Of a stretch of 64,000 nucleotides of DNA, positions 44,721-54,082 are shown piece by piece. Position numbers and translations under genes: made by a program. Below the pieces are notes generated by a model. It was not told where the DNA came from and did not search any database. It worked only from the letters and a program-made list of their open reading frames with translations. Each line of letters begins with the position of its first letter. Position 1 is the stretch's first letter. The stretch lies in NCBI RefSeq assembly GCF_016756615.1, contig NZ_AP023262.1:6945501-7009500 (forward strand), written 5' to 3'. The DNA comes from Mesorhizobium sp. L-8-3 (GTDB lineage: Bacteria; Pseudomonadota; Alphaproteobacteria; Rhizobiales; Rhizobiaceae).

Positions 44721-45252
44721 ACGGCTTGTTCACAGGTGTCGGCGACTGATTGTTCGTGGCTTTCTGTCCGCTGCCGGCGATGGAATATTTGAAGGACGGC
44801 GGGTCCCGTATTTCCTGTCGCGTTGGCAACCGCGGCGGCCACCTGCCGGGCGGCAGCGGCAGAGACAATGTCATAGACAGGTGGAAGCCTTTCTGCCCTT
44901 CAATAGTTCCCTGACCATACAGATTTGCACGCGCGGCCGCAGCTTGCCGCCCGCCTCAACGGATTCGGCTTCTCTGGCAGCACGTTCCATTGCTGCGGTC
45001 GCCTTATTGAGCGTCACCAGAACGCCAAGCTTCGTGGCTGGCAAGATCGCCAACTCGCTCAAGCTCACGACCTCTATTCGATGGACGGGCACGGCCGTGC
45101 ATCGCCGCGGCAGGGGACAACATCGTCGTGACCGACCCTCAAGCCCTATATCGTGTCGGCGGGATCGTTCAGCAGGAACGGCGAGATCGCCGTGGAGGGC
45201 AAGCCCTTCTACATCGTGGCCGGCGGCGGGAGCGGCAAGATCCACGATCAAG
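44721..45252. other. Decayed stretch upstream of zinT remnant
   Basis: No intact gene. A minus-strand frame ending at 44871 (LNKATAAMERAAREAESVEAG) looks protein-like only near its C-terminus. The + strand from about 45140 contains short protein-like pieces (VEGKPFYIVAGG) that run into the zinT remnant, so the whole segment is probably degenerate. Confidence 0.4.
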
Positions 45253-45655
45253 CAGCTGAGAAAGATCACGCATATAGCCACGATCCCGCGGTCCAGCCGA
45301 TCTACATTTGAGGACGACCAGATCAAGCAGCGCGCCCTGTCGAATTTGGGTCCGGGATTGGCAGTTGGTCTATCCCTTCCTGACGATGGAACGCTCGATC
45401 CAGTCATGGCTTATAAGGCGGAGAGCGGCGACCAGAGCGCAGATGAGTACGCGCCTACTACGAGATCGGCTATCGCACCAATTCGAGCGGATCACGATCG
45501 ATGGCGACACCGTGGCATTCTTCGAGGGCGGGAAGCCGCTTGAGGCCTGCTTCCCTGGCGACGGCTGTGAAATCCTGACCTCGAAGAAAGGAAACCGCAT
45601 GGGCGTCAAATTCCGCTTCGGCGTCGCCTTGGCCTCCTCACACTTGGTTGGCTGA
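45253..45655 (+). pseudogene. zinT: ZinT-family metal-binding protein, frameshifted
   Basis: Pieces of ZinT appear in three frames in the right order: HAYSHDPAVQPIYI, then FEDDQIKQRALS, then DWQLVYPFLT, then DGTLDPVMAYKAESGDQSADEY, then FERITIDGDTVAFFEGGKP and EILTSKKGNRMGVKFRF. ZinT is a periplasmic zinc-binding protein. At least two frameshifts, an early stop and loss of the C-terminal metal-binding HFH-type region make this a pseudogene. Confidence 0.75.
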
Positions 45656-45656
45656 C

Positions 45657-46982
45657 TCAGCGGGCAACCCGGTCGAGAAAAGCGTCGAATGCGGCAGCGA
45701 CAACGCGCATCGCAAAGCGATGCTGCCGCCGTACGCGGACAAAACCCTTTTCGATGTCCACAATCCCGTCCTTGGCAAGCATCGCCAAGCGTTCAGCTGA
45801 ATCGAGAAAATGGATCGGATCAGATCCGTGGGCGGCACAGATTGCCGGCACATCGGCCTCGAGATCGCACATTAGTCGCTCGATGATTGCGGCTCGCGCG
45901 CGGTCTTCGTCGGTGAGACGGTAGCCCTTTGACGTCGCCAGACGGCCAGCCGCGATGTGCCGGCAGTAGGAATCCCGTGTAACCTCGTTCTGAACGTAGC
46001 CCTCGCCGACACGCCCGATAGCCGACGCGCCGAAACCGATCAGGGTTTTGCAGGTGTCGGCCGAGTAGCCCAGCGAGTTGCGCCGCAGGCGACCGGTTTT
46101 CTGTGCCAGCGCGAGATCGTCGTCCGGCAAGGCGAAATGGTCGAGCCCGATCTCTCGGTAGCCGGCGGCAATCAGCGTCACGGCAATGGCCGCATCCTGT
46201 TCGGCGCGGGCAGCGCTGCCCGGAAGCGATGCCTCCTCGATGAGGCGCTGATTCTTAATAAAGGACGGAATGTGCGAGTAGCCGAACACCGCAAGCCGGT
46301 TGGGGCGCATGGCGACCGCCGCCCTCGTGGTCTCGACGCAAGACTGCACCGTTTGCTGCGGGAGACCAAAGATGAGGTCGAAGTTGATGCTTGTCACTCC
46401 ATGCCGACGCAGCATTTCGACGGCAGCCGCCGTCTGCGCCTCACTCTGGACCCGGTTGATCGCTTTTTGAACAATGGGATCGAAGCTCTGCACGCCGAGG
46501 CTCGCGCGGTTCACGCCGGCTGCTTGCAAGGCTTCGGCCATATCGGCCGTGAACGTGCGTGGATCGATCTCGACGGCGATCGTAGCTGTTTCCGCAAGCG
46601 CAAAGTGGCGGCGCAGGAATTCCGTCAGGGCGAGGAACTCAACTGGCCCCATGAGAGTTGGCGTTCCGCCGCCGAAATGCACATCGCTCACGGGCAGCGC
46701 CTGCGGCGCGTGCTCCGAGACCAAACGTATCTCGTCACGCAGCGCCGCCAGATAATTAACGATCGGCGCATCATGGCGGGTGATGGTGGTGGGGAAGCCG
46801 CAATACCAGCACTTTGATCGGCAGAACGGAACGTGCAAGTAGAGTGACGCCGGATCGTTAGCCGGTAGGTTCCTGAGCCATTCCTCATAAGCGTCGGCGC
46901 CGACCGCCCCAGAGAACTCCGCGACAGTCGGATAGATGGTGTACCAAGGCAGGTGGGCTTCGCGATGTTTTGTGGTCTGCAA
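45657..46982 (-). CDS. Second HemN-type radical SAM coproporphyrinogen III oxidase
   Basis: This 441-residue radical SAM protein has FCRSKCWYCGF (Cys54, 58, 61), VHFGGGTPTLMGP and a C-terminal HemN domain. It is clearly related to hemN at 29838 but diverged. It may be true HemN or a HemN-like protein; the intact catalytic region favours an active enzyme. No FNR-type box was seen in the 100 bp upstream. A degenerate copy of its 3' end lies at 50085-50310. Confidence 0.88.
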   Translation of the reverse strand: MQTTKHREAHLPWYTIYPTVAEFSGAVGADAYEEWLRNLPANDPASLYLHVPFCRSKCWYCGFPTTITRHDAPIVNYLAALRDEIRLVSEHAPQALPVSDVHFGGGTPTLMGPVEFLALTEFLRRHFALAETATIAVEIDPRTFTADMAEALQAAGVNRASLGVQSFDPIVQKAINRVQSEAQTAAAVEMLRRHGVTSINFDLIFGLPQQTVQSCVETTRAAVAMRPNRLAVFGYSHIPSFIKNQRLIEEASLPGSAARAEQDAAIAVTLIAAGYREIGLDHFALPDDDLALAQKTGRLRRNSLGYSADTCKTLIGFGASAIGRVGEGYVQNEVTRDSYCRHIAAGRLATSKGYRLTDEDRARAAIIERLMCDLEADVPAICAAHGSDPIHFLDSAERLAMLAKDGIVDIEKGFVRVRRQHRFAMRVVAAAFDAFLDRVAR

Positions 46983-48322
46983 CAGTTACCGTCCCATGTT
47001 GTTGCCTTCCATCCTTACCACTGCGCTCTCCTGTGTCTTTGCGCTATATCAGTCCGGTCCGCTTTGGGCCCGATTATTTCGCAGCGATAGCCCCATTCAG
47101 CCTTGGCTGGACAGCGATGGTATGAGCACGCGCTGGTCAGCGACAAGCGCCGTGGGTTTCCCGTCGAGACTTTCCCGCACACCGTTTGGTGCTACTATCC
47201 TATCCTATCCCCTCCCTTCAGCGTCCGATGGAACGCAGCATGCCCCGTCCGACCAGTCGATTCGGCGTTGGGACCAGACTTTTGCTCGCCGGCTGGTGCG
47301 TAAGACGGCGTCACGTAGCGATACCTGGCATCTCGATGAGTTCGTCGTATTAATTGCCGGCACGAGGCTTTGGCTGTGGCGCACCGTCTGTCAGAGCGGG
47401 AATTGTGCTCGAGGAGACCGTCCAGGTCCGCCCCTGCCAAGGCTGCAAGCCTGATGAACCAATTTAGAAAGTAGCGCTACGCCAGGCGCATGATCACCGA
47501 CAAATCGCGCTCCTGTGGCCCGGCAAAGCGCCGGAGTGAAGCGCAACTCAAGCATCGCTCGCAGCTGACAATCGAGCGAATTCGCATGTGCTTCCGTAAA
47601 AACAAAAATGGCCCATGCACGGCTTCCGATTCAGAGAGGGGCTTACAACGGCTCGTCTCGACCTTCCCGCCTTTCGGAACCACTTTGTCCGGACTAGCTG
47701 GAAAGCTGGTGCACCTCGCCACCGCCGAGGTGTGGCCCTTCGCCCTAACGAGGACGCTTACGCCTAGGCATGTCGGCATCAGTGGGGCATCTCGGCTCAC
47801 GTACCGAGCGGTGCACTCGCATGATGTCAACAATGTCGAGGCTCAAAACAAACAAAAGCTATCGCCATTGAACGATACTGTCGCGAAGCGAACAGACGAA
47901 CCATGTCCGAAACATTTGCTTTTCGTGCTCAGCTTGACCCTCAGAGCAAAAAAAGGAAACGCAAGCCAAGGTCCGACGGCAAACTTGAGTGTCAATCGTA
48001 GCTTGGTCGTGAGGTTGGCACGTCGCTTGCGGGGTGATTTTCTGAAGCCGGTACGCCCGCAGCTATCGGAGATAATCATGGCGATCGACCCAGAAGTGTT
48101 TGATTCCTCCCCCGGGCATTTCAAGCAGGTGATATGAGAACAACATCTTATCGCGTGGAAGTATGATTCAGATTCATCGCCTCTGTTGTTGAATCATTAT
48201 TATGACCCGTGCGTCATACTGCGATGGGCGCAGCGCGATGTGCATCGTTTTCGATTGTGGGTCAGGAAGGGCTGGCTCGTTCGTTGACGTCCCCTTCTTT
48301 AATATTTGAACGGAGATCAAGA
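46983..48322. other. 1.3 kb stretch without a supported gene, partly AT-rich
   Basis: Several frames exist but none has family features. The longest (47490-48137, +) reads like random sequence. The segment 47.8-48.3 kb is visibly more AT-rich than its surroundings and may include the porin promoter. CGGAGAT at 48311-48317 is the porin ribosome-binding site. Confidence 0.45.
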
Positions 48323-49486
48323 ATGAACATCAGGAGCCTCCTGCTCGGCTCAGCTGCGGCCCTGATCGCCGTTTCCTGTGCCCGAGCCGCCGACGCCATC
48401 GTCCTGGCCGAGCCTGAGCCCGTTGAATACGTCAAGATCTGCGACGTTTACGGCGCTGGTTACTACTACATCCCCGGCACCGAGACCTGCCTGCGCATCG
48501 GCGGCTATATCCGTTACGACATCGGCCTCGGCGATGTCGTGTCGCATGACAAAGCTAGAACCACGGATGTGAAGACTGGCGAGGCCCAGGGCATATGGCA
48601 AAACCACACGCGTTTCACATTCAAAACTTGGACCGGGCAAGAGACCGAACTCGGTACATTGCAGACCTACATCGAGACCCGCATGAACTACGGCAAGCAC
48701 ACGGCCTATTCCGGTTCGGACAGTCCTCGATACCATGCCTTCAGCCAAGGCATCACGTTGACTTTCGCCTGGGTTCAGCTTGGTGGCCTCCGAGTTGGCA
48801 AGGACTGGTCCGCCTTCGACATGTTTATTGGCTACGCGGGCGACGTGCTCAATCAGATGCTTATCCCGTACGGCGCCTTCGATACTAATGTGGTTCAGTA
48901 CTACTTTGACGCCGGTAACGGCTTTTCGGCTGTGGTTTCACTCGAAGAAGGCTCGGGCCTGGTCGGCACCATCGACAGCTACGTTCCGCACCTAGTCGGC
49001 GGAGTGAAATACACACAACACTGGGGCGCGATCACCGGCGTTGTCGCTTATGATAGCAACTACGAATCGGTCGCGGGCAAGGTCCGCATCGACGTCGATG
49101 TTACCGACCAACTCTCGCTATTCGGAATGTTCGGCTACGGCTCCAGCGGCAAGCTCAACGATGACGTCACTAACGCAATCGACGCTCATGGTCGCGGGTT
49201 CTACAAAAGTTGGGGCGGTAACTGGGCTTTCTGGGCCGGCGCCACTTACAAGCTCAATGAGACAACTTCGTTGAATCTTCAGCTCTCGGGTGATCAGCTC
49301 AGGAACTATGGTGTCGCTGCAAACGTCGCCTATACGTTTCTTGCAGATTTCACAATTACAGCCGAACTCGACTATGACCGCTACGGCGACTTCGCCGTCG
49401 GCAAGGTCGACCCTTCCATTAGCTGGGCGAATGCCAACAAAAAGAGCAGTGTCGGCGGCATCCTCCGTTTCGAACGTTCATTCTAA
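48323..49486 (+). CDS. Alphaproteobacterial outer-membrane porin
   Basis: This 387-residue protein has a signal peptide (MNIRSLLLGSAAALIAVSCARA, cleavage after ARA) followed by EYVKICDVYGAGYYYIPGTE and CLRIGGYIRYD, the family signature of rhizobial porins (porin_2). Alternating hydrophobic strands continue to a terminal phenylalanine (LRFERSF), as needed for outer-membrane insertion. CGGAGAT before the ATG at 48323 supports the start. It forms general diffusion pores. Confidence 0.95.
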   Translation: MNIRSLLLGSAAALIAVSCARAADAIVLAEPEPVEYVKICDVYGAGYYYIPGTETCLRIGGYIRYDIGLGDVVSHDKARTTDVKTGEAQGIWQNHTRFTFKTWTGQETELGTLQTYIETRMNYGKHTAYSGSDSPRYHAFSQGITLTFAWVQLGGLRVGKDWSAFDMFIGYAGDVLNQMLIPYGAFDTNVVQYYFDAGNGFSAVVSLEEGSGLVGTIDSYVPHLVGGVKYTQHWGAITGVVAYDSNYESVAGKVRIDVDVTDQLSLFGMFGYGSSGKLNDDVTNAIDAHGRGFYKSWGGNWAFWAGATYKLNETTSLNLQLSGDQLRNYGVAANVAYTFLADFTITAELDYDRYGDFAVGKVDPSISWANANKKSSVGGILRFERSF

Positions 49487-49506
49487 CGGGAGGAAGAGCT
49501 TCATCT

Positions 49507-49730
49507 CGGTGCCTCAGGCGGCGAATGACGATTATGCGGGGGACCTGCCACGCCTGCGGCAGATAAGCGCTGGCACGTTTGCAATCGGATACAGCTGCGA
49601 TTAGGGCGCGGCCGATGCCCCGCCTGCCGGGATGTGACAGCTGGCAAAGCGTTGCGGCAGGTTTGCTGGCGGTCCCGGCACTTGCGCTGACGCGTGCGGC
49701 GCAGTCCGGCGACACGGTGGAGGCCGCCGG
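49507..49730 (+). pseudogene. Fragment of the dapA-like gene (partial duplicate)
   Basis: The DNA from GGCGGCGAATGACGATTA onward aligns with 60945-61145, the C-terminal part of the intact dapA-like gene, with many substitutions and an in-frame stop (GATTAG for GATTGG). It encodes AANDDYAG and later pieces in the same order. It is a remnant of a duplicated segment. Confidence 0.85.
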
Positions 49731-49817
49731 CAGATGGGTGGGCGCGTGATCGCCGAAGCAATCGCCGAACTCGCCTAGTATCCCAGCTTCGATAACGACT
49801 GAATCGGCGGCGACTCA

Positions 49818-50081
49818 ATGCAACCTTGGCTTCCGGAGACCGCGCTGACCGCCGCCGGCCTGACCGCGCTCGCCGCGCAGGATGCTTCGGACAAGCAAAT
49901 CACCTGCGTCAAGGCGCCCTTCAAGTCGCTGATCGACCATGTCTTTATCTCGCCCAATCTCGTGCCGTGCGGCCACGATTTCATGATCCTCGCGCTCGAC
50001 CGAACCATCGAGCGGTTCCTGGAAGTGTCCGATCATCGCCCGGTCCTCTTGCGACTGGCCGGGCCTATCGGTGAGCGTTAG
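49818..50081 (+). pseudogene. C-terminal fragment of an endonuclease/exonuclease/phosphatase-fold protein
   Basis: The 87-codon frame encodes IDHVFISPNLVPCGHDF and SDHRPVLLRLAG, the last two conserved blocks (D-H and S-D-H) of the EEP nuclease/phosphatase fold. The first 150 or more residues with the remaining catalytic residues are missing, so the piece cannot be active. Confidence 0.75.
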
Positions 50082-50084
50082 ATC

Positions 50085-50310
50085 CAGAACGAGGTTACAC
50101 GGGATTCCTACAGCCCGCACATCGCAGCTGGCCGCCTGGCAAAGTCAAAGGGCAACCGTCTCACCGACGAAGACCGCGGCGAGCCGCAATCATCGAGCGA
50201 GGACGAAATAGGGACAGCGAAGGGTTTTATCCGCATGCGGCAGGAGGATCGCTTTGTGGTTAGCGCTATTGCTGCGTATTCGATGCTTTTCTCGACCGGG
50301 TTTGCCAGTA
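50085..50310 (+). pseudogene. Fragment of the second hemN gene (partial duplicate)
   Basis: Read on the + strand, AACGAGGTTACACGGGATTC and following sequence match the reverse complement of about 45670-45990, the 3' end of the hemN-like gene at 45657-46982. Indels and stops interrupt it. It lies in inverted orientation relative to the intact copy. Confidence 0.85.
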
Positions 50311-50476
50311 GGCACAGCCAAGCAGCGTGAGGGGAGGCCAAAGGGATAACCAATCGTCGCTAAACGGCATGCTCCAGCAAATAACGGCAAGGCGGTAGCG
50401 GCGCGCTTGAGCCCCGGTTGAAGTGCTTGGAGTTTTTTCCGAATGGGCGAGCGTTGCGACTAATGAAGGCGTCACA

Positions 50477-52300
50477 TCATTCGACGGTGACTGATTTTGC
50501 CAGGTTGCGTGGCTGGTCGAGATCTGTGCCCATGAAGAGCGCCGTGTGGTACGCAAGAAGCTGTATCGGCAGCGAGAAGATCATCGGCGCGATAATCTCG
50601 TCGGTGGCCGGCAGCACGATCGTGTGCATCGTATCGAGTTTCGATGCGGCTGCCCCTTTTCCATCGGTGATGAGGATAATGCGCCCTCCGCGGGCGGCCA
50701 CTTCCTGCATGTTGGAGAGGGTCTTGTCGAAAAAGCGATCATGTGGCGCGATGACGATCACTGGCATGTTCTCGTCTATCAATGCGATAGGACCGTGCTT
50801 CAATTCACCCGCCGCATAGCCTTCGGCGTGGATGTAGGAAATCTCCTTGAGCTTCAGCGCCCCCTCCATCGCCAGCGGGAAATTTGTGCCACGGCCGAGA
50901 TAAAGGACATGATGACACTTTGACAGTTCGCGCGACAGAAGCTCAATCTCCGGCTGGATGCTGTCCAGTACCTGCCTCATGAGGCGCGGCATTTCGGCGA
51001 GGCTCTCGACGAGCGCCTGCACCTCATCTTCGGTCACGGTTCCGCGGGCCTTGGCTGCGTGGATGGCGAGTGCGGCAAGAGCGGCTAGCTGGCAGGTGAA
51101 GGCCTTGGTGGAGGCGACGCCGATCTCTGGGCCGGCAAGGATCGGGAAGACCACATCGGCCTCCCGAGCGATGGTCGATTCGCGCGCATTGACGACAGCG
51201 CCAATTTTCAGCCCAAGCTGCTTGCAGTACCTCAGCGATGCCAGCGTATCGGCGGTTTCGCCCGACTGTGAAATGAACAGAGCCGCAGACTGCGGCGACA
51301 ATGGAATCTCGCGATAGCGGAATTCGGATGCAACATCTATTTCGACCGGCAGGCGCGCATAGCGCTCGAACCAGTATTTTCCGATCAGCCCGGCGAGATA
51401 TGCGGTGCCGCAGGCAGAGATCGCCAAGCTCGGGATCTTGGCGAAGTCGATGCCAGAAACCGCATCGGCACCATTTTCGATGAAATTGATATAATGACCG
51501 AGCGCATCGGCGATGACCTCGGGCTGCTCGAGGATTTCCTTCTCCATGAAGTGGCGATGGCTGCCCTTGTTGGCCAGAGTGGCCACGGCCACGGAGGTCT
51601 GGCGCGGACGCGCGACGGGGTGGCCGTCGTAATCAAATATATCAGCGCCCGTCCTGCCGACAACGGCCCAGTCACCGTCGATGAGATAGGTGATTTCATT
51701 CGTGAATGGAGCAAGCGCGATCGCGTCGGAGCCCAGGAACATCTCGCCGTCGCCGTGACCGATCGCCAGCGGTGGTCCATTGCGCGCCGCGATGATGGTC
51801 GACGGATCATCCTCAAAGAGGATGGCAAGCGCGTAGGCACCCCTGACGCTTTTCAGCATGGCATGCACCGCCTCACCACGCCTCATGCCCTCCCGGCGGT
51901 GCCTTGCCAAGAGATGCGCAAGGACCTCAGTGTCGGTGTCGGTCTGGAACTCGGCTCCCGTCGCCGCCAATTCGTCCTTCAGTTCGGCGAAATTCTCGAT
52001 GATGCCGTTATGGACGACGGCCACACCATCCGTGAAGTGCGGGTGTGCATTGCGTTCCGTCGGTGGCCCATGGGTTGCCCAGCGGGTGTGGGCGATGCCG
52101 ATGGTACCACCCAGCGGCTCTTCCTTGAGTCTCCTCTCGAGATTGACGAGCTTGCCCTCCGCGCGCCGGCGGTGCAAGGTGCCATCGGTGATCGTCGCAA
52201 TGCCGGCCGAATCATAGCCGCGGTATTCCAGACGCTTCAATGCGTCGACCAGGCGTTCCGACACCGGCTGTTGCCCAACGATGCCAACAATTCCGCACAT
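50477..52300 (-). CDS. nodM: Glucosamine-6-phosphate synthase NodM, nod-box controlled
   Basis: The 607-residue enzyme makes glucosamine-6-phosphate from fructose-6-phosphate and glutamine. It has the N-terminal amidotransferase with catalytic Cys2 (MCGIVGIVGQQP) and two SIS domains (ISQSGETADTLASLR; LGRGTNFPLAMEGALKLKE), ending AKSVTVE. GlmS serves cell walls; the nodulation paralogue NodM supplies precursors for Nod factors. A well-conserved nod box 96 bp upstream points to NodM. Downstream on the same strand are only gene fragments. Confidence 0.93.
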   Translation of the reverse strand: MCGIVGIVGQQPVSERLVDALKRLEYRGYDSAGIATITDGTLHRRRAEGKLVNLERRLKEEPLGGTIGIAHTRWATHGPPTERNAHPHFTDGVAVVHNGIIENFAELKDELAATGAEFQTDTDTEVLAHLLARHRREGMRRGEAVHAMLKSVRGAYALAILFEDDPSTIIAARNGPPLAIGHGDGEMFLGSDAIALAPFTNEITYLIDGDWAVVGRTGADIFDYDGHPVARPRQTSVAVATLANKGSHRHFMEKEILEQPEVIADALGHYINFIENGADAVSGIDFAKIPSLAISACGTAYLAGLIGKYWFERYARLPVEIDVASEFRYREIPLSPQSAALFISQSGETADTLASLRYCKQLGLKIGAVVNARESTIAREADVVFPILAGPEIGVASTKAFTCQLAALAALAIHAAKARGTVTEDEVQALVESLAEMPRLMRQVLDSIQPEIELLSRELSKCHHVLYLGRGTNFPLAMEGALKLKEISYIHAEGYAAGELKHGPIALIDENMPVIVIAPHDRFFDKTLSNMQEVAARGGRIILITDGKGAAASKLDTMHTIVLPATDEIIAPMIFSLPIQLLAYHTALFMGTDLDQPRNLAKSVTVE

Positions 52301-52395
52301 GTTCTTCTCCGAAGTCTTCCCGGCAGCCTTAGCCGACGCAGACGAGGGACGCCGCCCGGCATGCGCTCAGTTAGAGTCTTCTAATGGAATCCAGT

Positions 52396-52445
52396 CAGTT
52401 CGGTAAAATTGATTGTTGGGATAGCCATCATCCACGCCATGGATG
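52396..52445 (-). promoter_or_regulatory. nod box (NodD binding site) upstream of nodM
   Basis: On the minus strand the region begins CATCCATGGCGTGGATG, continues ATGGCTATC and then CCAACAATCAATTTTACC (52420-52403). This follows the nod-box consensus ATCCAY-N6-GATG ... ATC-N-AAACAATC-R-ATTTTACC over nearly its whole length. It ends about 96 bp before the nodM ATG. NodD with plant flavonoids would activate transcription from here. Confidence 0.88.
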
Positions 52446-52754
52446 AACTAAATCTCAGTCCAATGCGGGTGATGTGAACCGGGGCGTACGCTTCCGCCTT
52501 CAACGGGCTGCGCATATCATGGCCGGCGCCCTCACCTGCGTTAATAGCATGCAAGCCGGCCAGAGGAGACGGGGAATACTTGGGCCGAGTGCGAATGGGT
52601 AGCCCCAGCGCACTCTTTGATCTCGCCGTTCAATTGTGCGGACGCTGCTTCATGCATCATTCCTCGGTTTGCTTCTCCAGGCCGGACGCAATGACTCCTT
52701 TCGGCGACGAGAAGCAAACCCTCTCTTCCGATCCCTGGGGCCACGCACCACGTC
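52446..52754. other. Non-coding stretch between nod box and luxI
   Basis: About 310 bp with no supported gene on either strand. It separates the nodM promoter from the 3' end of the convergently placed synthase gene. No hairpin is obvious. Confidence 0.4.
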
Positions 52755-53402
52755 TTAGCTACCGCATGGGCCGTGCGGCAGGCCGAGAATCGGTCGCCAC
52801 AGTACCGGCCCATTCAGACGTCCCCTCCAGCGGATGCGCAACAGGCTGGCGTGAGAGATCTCGAGAAACCCGGCCACCGCCTCCGTTTTGCCGACGGGCT
52901 GCGGCTTTCCGATGCGCGACAATGGCCACGTTGCGAGGCGAAGGATCCGTTCCATACGCGTATCGGTCACCGTCACGATCCGGGTGAGATTGTTGGCCAA
53001 GCCGAATTCGATCATGCCGGCGAAGAGCTCGTAGGTTGCTTGGGCAAGGCCGCCTGCCGCCTTGGGCGTTGATGGGGGCAAATCGAGCGCGAAACGGCTG
53101 CTTTCCCATATGTCGGGACTCGCGGGCGCCACAGCTTCACCCAGCAGCGCCGGGAATGTGTCGCGCAACATGGTCGGCCCAGTGGTTGGCAAGAGGCGCA
53201 CGCAGCCACGAATTCGCCAATCGGATCCCTTGAGCAGCAGATAGACAGGCTTCAAGTCGTCAAAGGTGTCTGTTTCCATTTCGCCTCCGGTCTGAACTTC
53301 CCAATCGAGCCTCTCCTTGAAAACCCGATATCTGAGCCCGTGCATCTCTTTGAGCTCGCCTGCGAATTCGCTGTAGAGGCCAGGTGTGATCAGCTGAATC
53401 AT
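52755..53402 (-). CDS. LuxI-family acyl-homoserine-lactone synthase
   Basis: The 215-residue product has the invariant LuxI residues at standard positions: Arg24, Phe28, Trp34 (LRYRVFKERLDW), Asp45, Asp48, Arg69, Phe83, Glu100 and Arg103 (WESSRF). Such enzymes make N-acyl-homoserine lactone signals from SAM and acyl-ACP. The start at 53402 (MIQLITPGLY) gives that numbering; the frame is open to 53540. No luxR gene lies beside it. Mesorhizobium islands carry traI-type synthases, but the assignment is not certain. Confidence 0.92.
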   Translation of the reverse strand: MIQLITPGLYSEFAGELKEMHGLRYRVFKERLDWEVQTGGEMETDTFDDLKPVYLLLKGSDWRIRGCVRLLPTTGPTMLRDTFPALLGEAVAPASPDIWESSRFALDLPPSTPKAAGGLAQATYELFAGMIEFGLANNLTRIVTVTDTRMERILRLATWPLSRIGKPQPVGKTEAVAGFLEISHASLLRIRWRGRLNGPVLWRPILGLPHGPCGS

Positions 53403-53744
53403 TCGTCGCCTCCGTGCGGGTTGTGTTCCCGCCATCGAAGGGCAAAGCGCACAGCGATGCAGCCTGTGGACGTTTACAGCTATCCTCGCGGAAGGATCCG
53501 GATCTCGCCTGACCGGAGGCAGCCAGCCTGGCAACCGCATGGATCGTCCGAACGCGAGCTTTGCTTGGCATTTTCCAGATGGAAGGTCCCCTTGCCCTTT
53601 GAGACCTGCTTTCCAAGGCGTATTCGCGAGTTTTATCCATGCCTTTATGGTCTTGGGAGCGTGGCGGGCAGGCTACACAGTGGGTGGCCGAGAGGTCGGG
53701 AATCAGTTGGAATGGAGGAATTCGTCTCGCCAAAGAGGGGATCC
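53403..53744. other. Non-coding stretch upstream of luxI
   Basis: About 340 bp with no supported gene. It must carry the synthase promoter on the minus strand. I looked for lux-box or sigma54 elements by eye and saw none that is convincing. Confidence 0.4.
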
Positions 53745-54062
53745 TTTGCAATGCACTGCCTGCCCGACACTCCCGCTTCAACGTTACGCGCCACATACCG
53801 CCGAGTAACAGCCGGACCGGCGACGCCGGCTGTGCTGGTTGTTGGCCTGATCAGCGGCGGCACGGTGAATCTGAGCCACGTCGCCAGCCATTTCCACGGA
53901 CCGGCGAGCGTAGCCTCCAACGATCGCCGGCGGCGACGCTTCTTCCAGTTTACCAGTTCGACGAGGACTGGCTGGCGTGTACGCTGGTGGCGCGGCTCAA
54001 CCTACGCCCGCCCTTGCGGCTGTGCCTTGACTGCACCAATTGGAAGCAAGGACATAAGGTTC
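53745..54062 (+). pseudogene. IS4-family transposase N-terminal fragment
   Basis: Pieces typical of IS4-type transposases occur in two frames: GGTVNLSHVASHF, then SNDRRRRRFFQF, then DEDWLACTLVARLNLRPPLRLCLDCTNWK. The last contains the first catalytic Asp (LCLDCTNW). A frameshift near 53945 and absence of the remaining domain show it is a remnant. It directly precedes the carbonic anhydrase gene. Confidence 0.7.
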
Positions 54063-54082
54063 GCATCAAGGAGCGAGGCAAT

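Noticed and set aside
47490..48137. 215-codon + frame
   Set aside because: It has random-looking composition, no motif and no ribosome-binding site.
53639..54082. N-terminal extension of the carbonic anhydrase frame
   Set aside because: It reads through an IS4 transposase remnant; the signal peptide and AAGGAG support the start at 54083.
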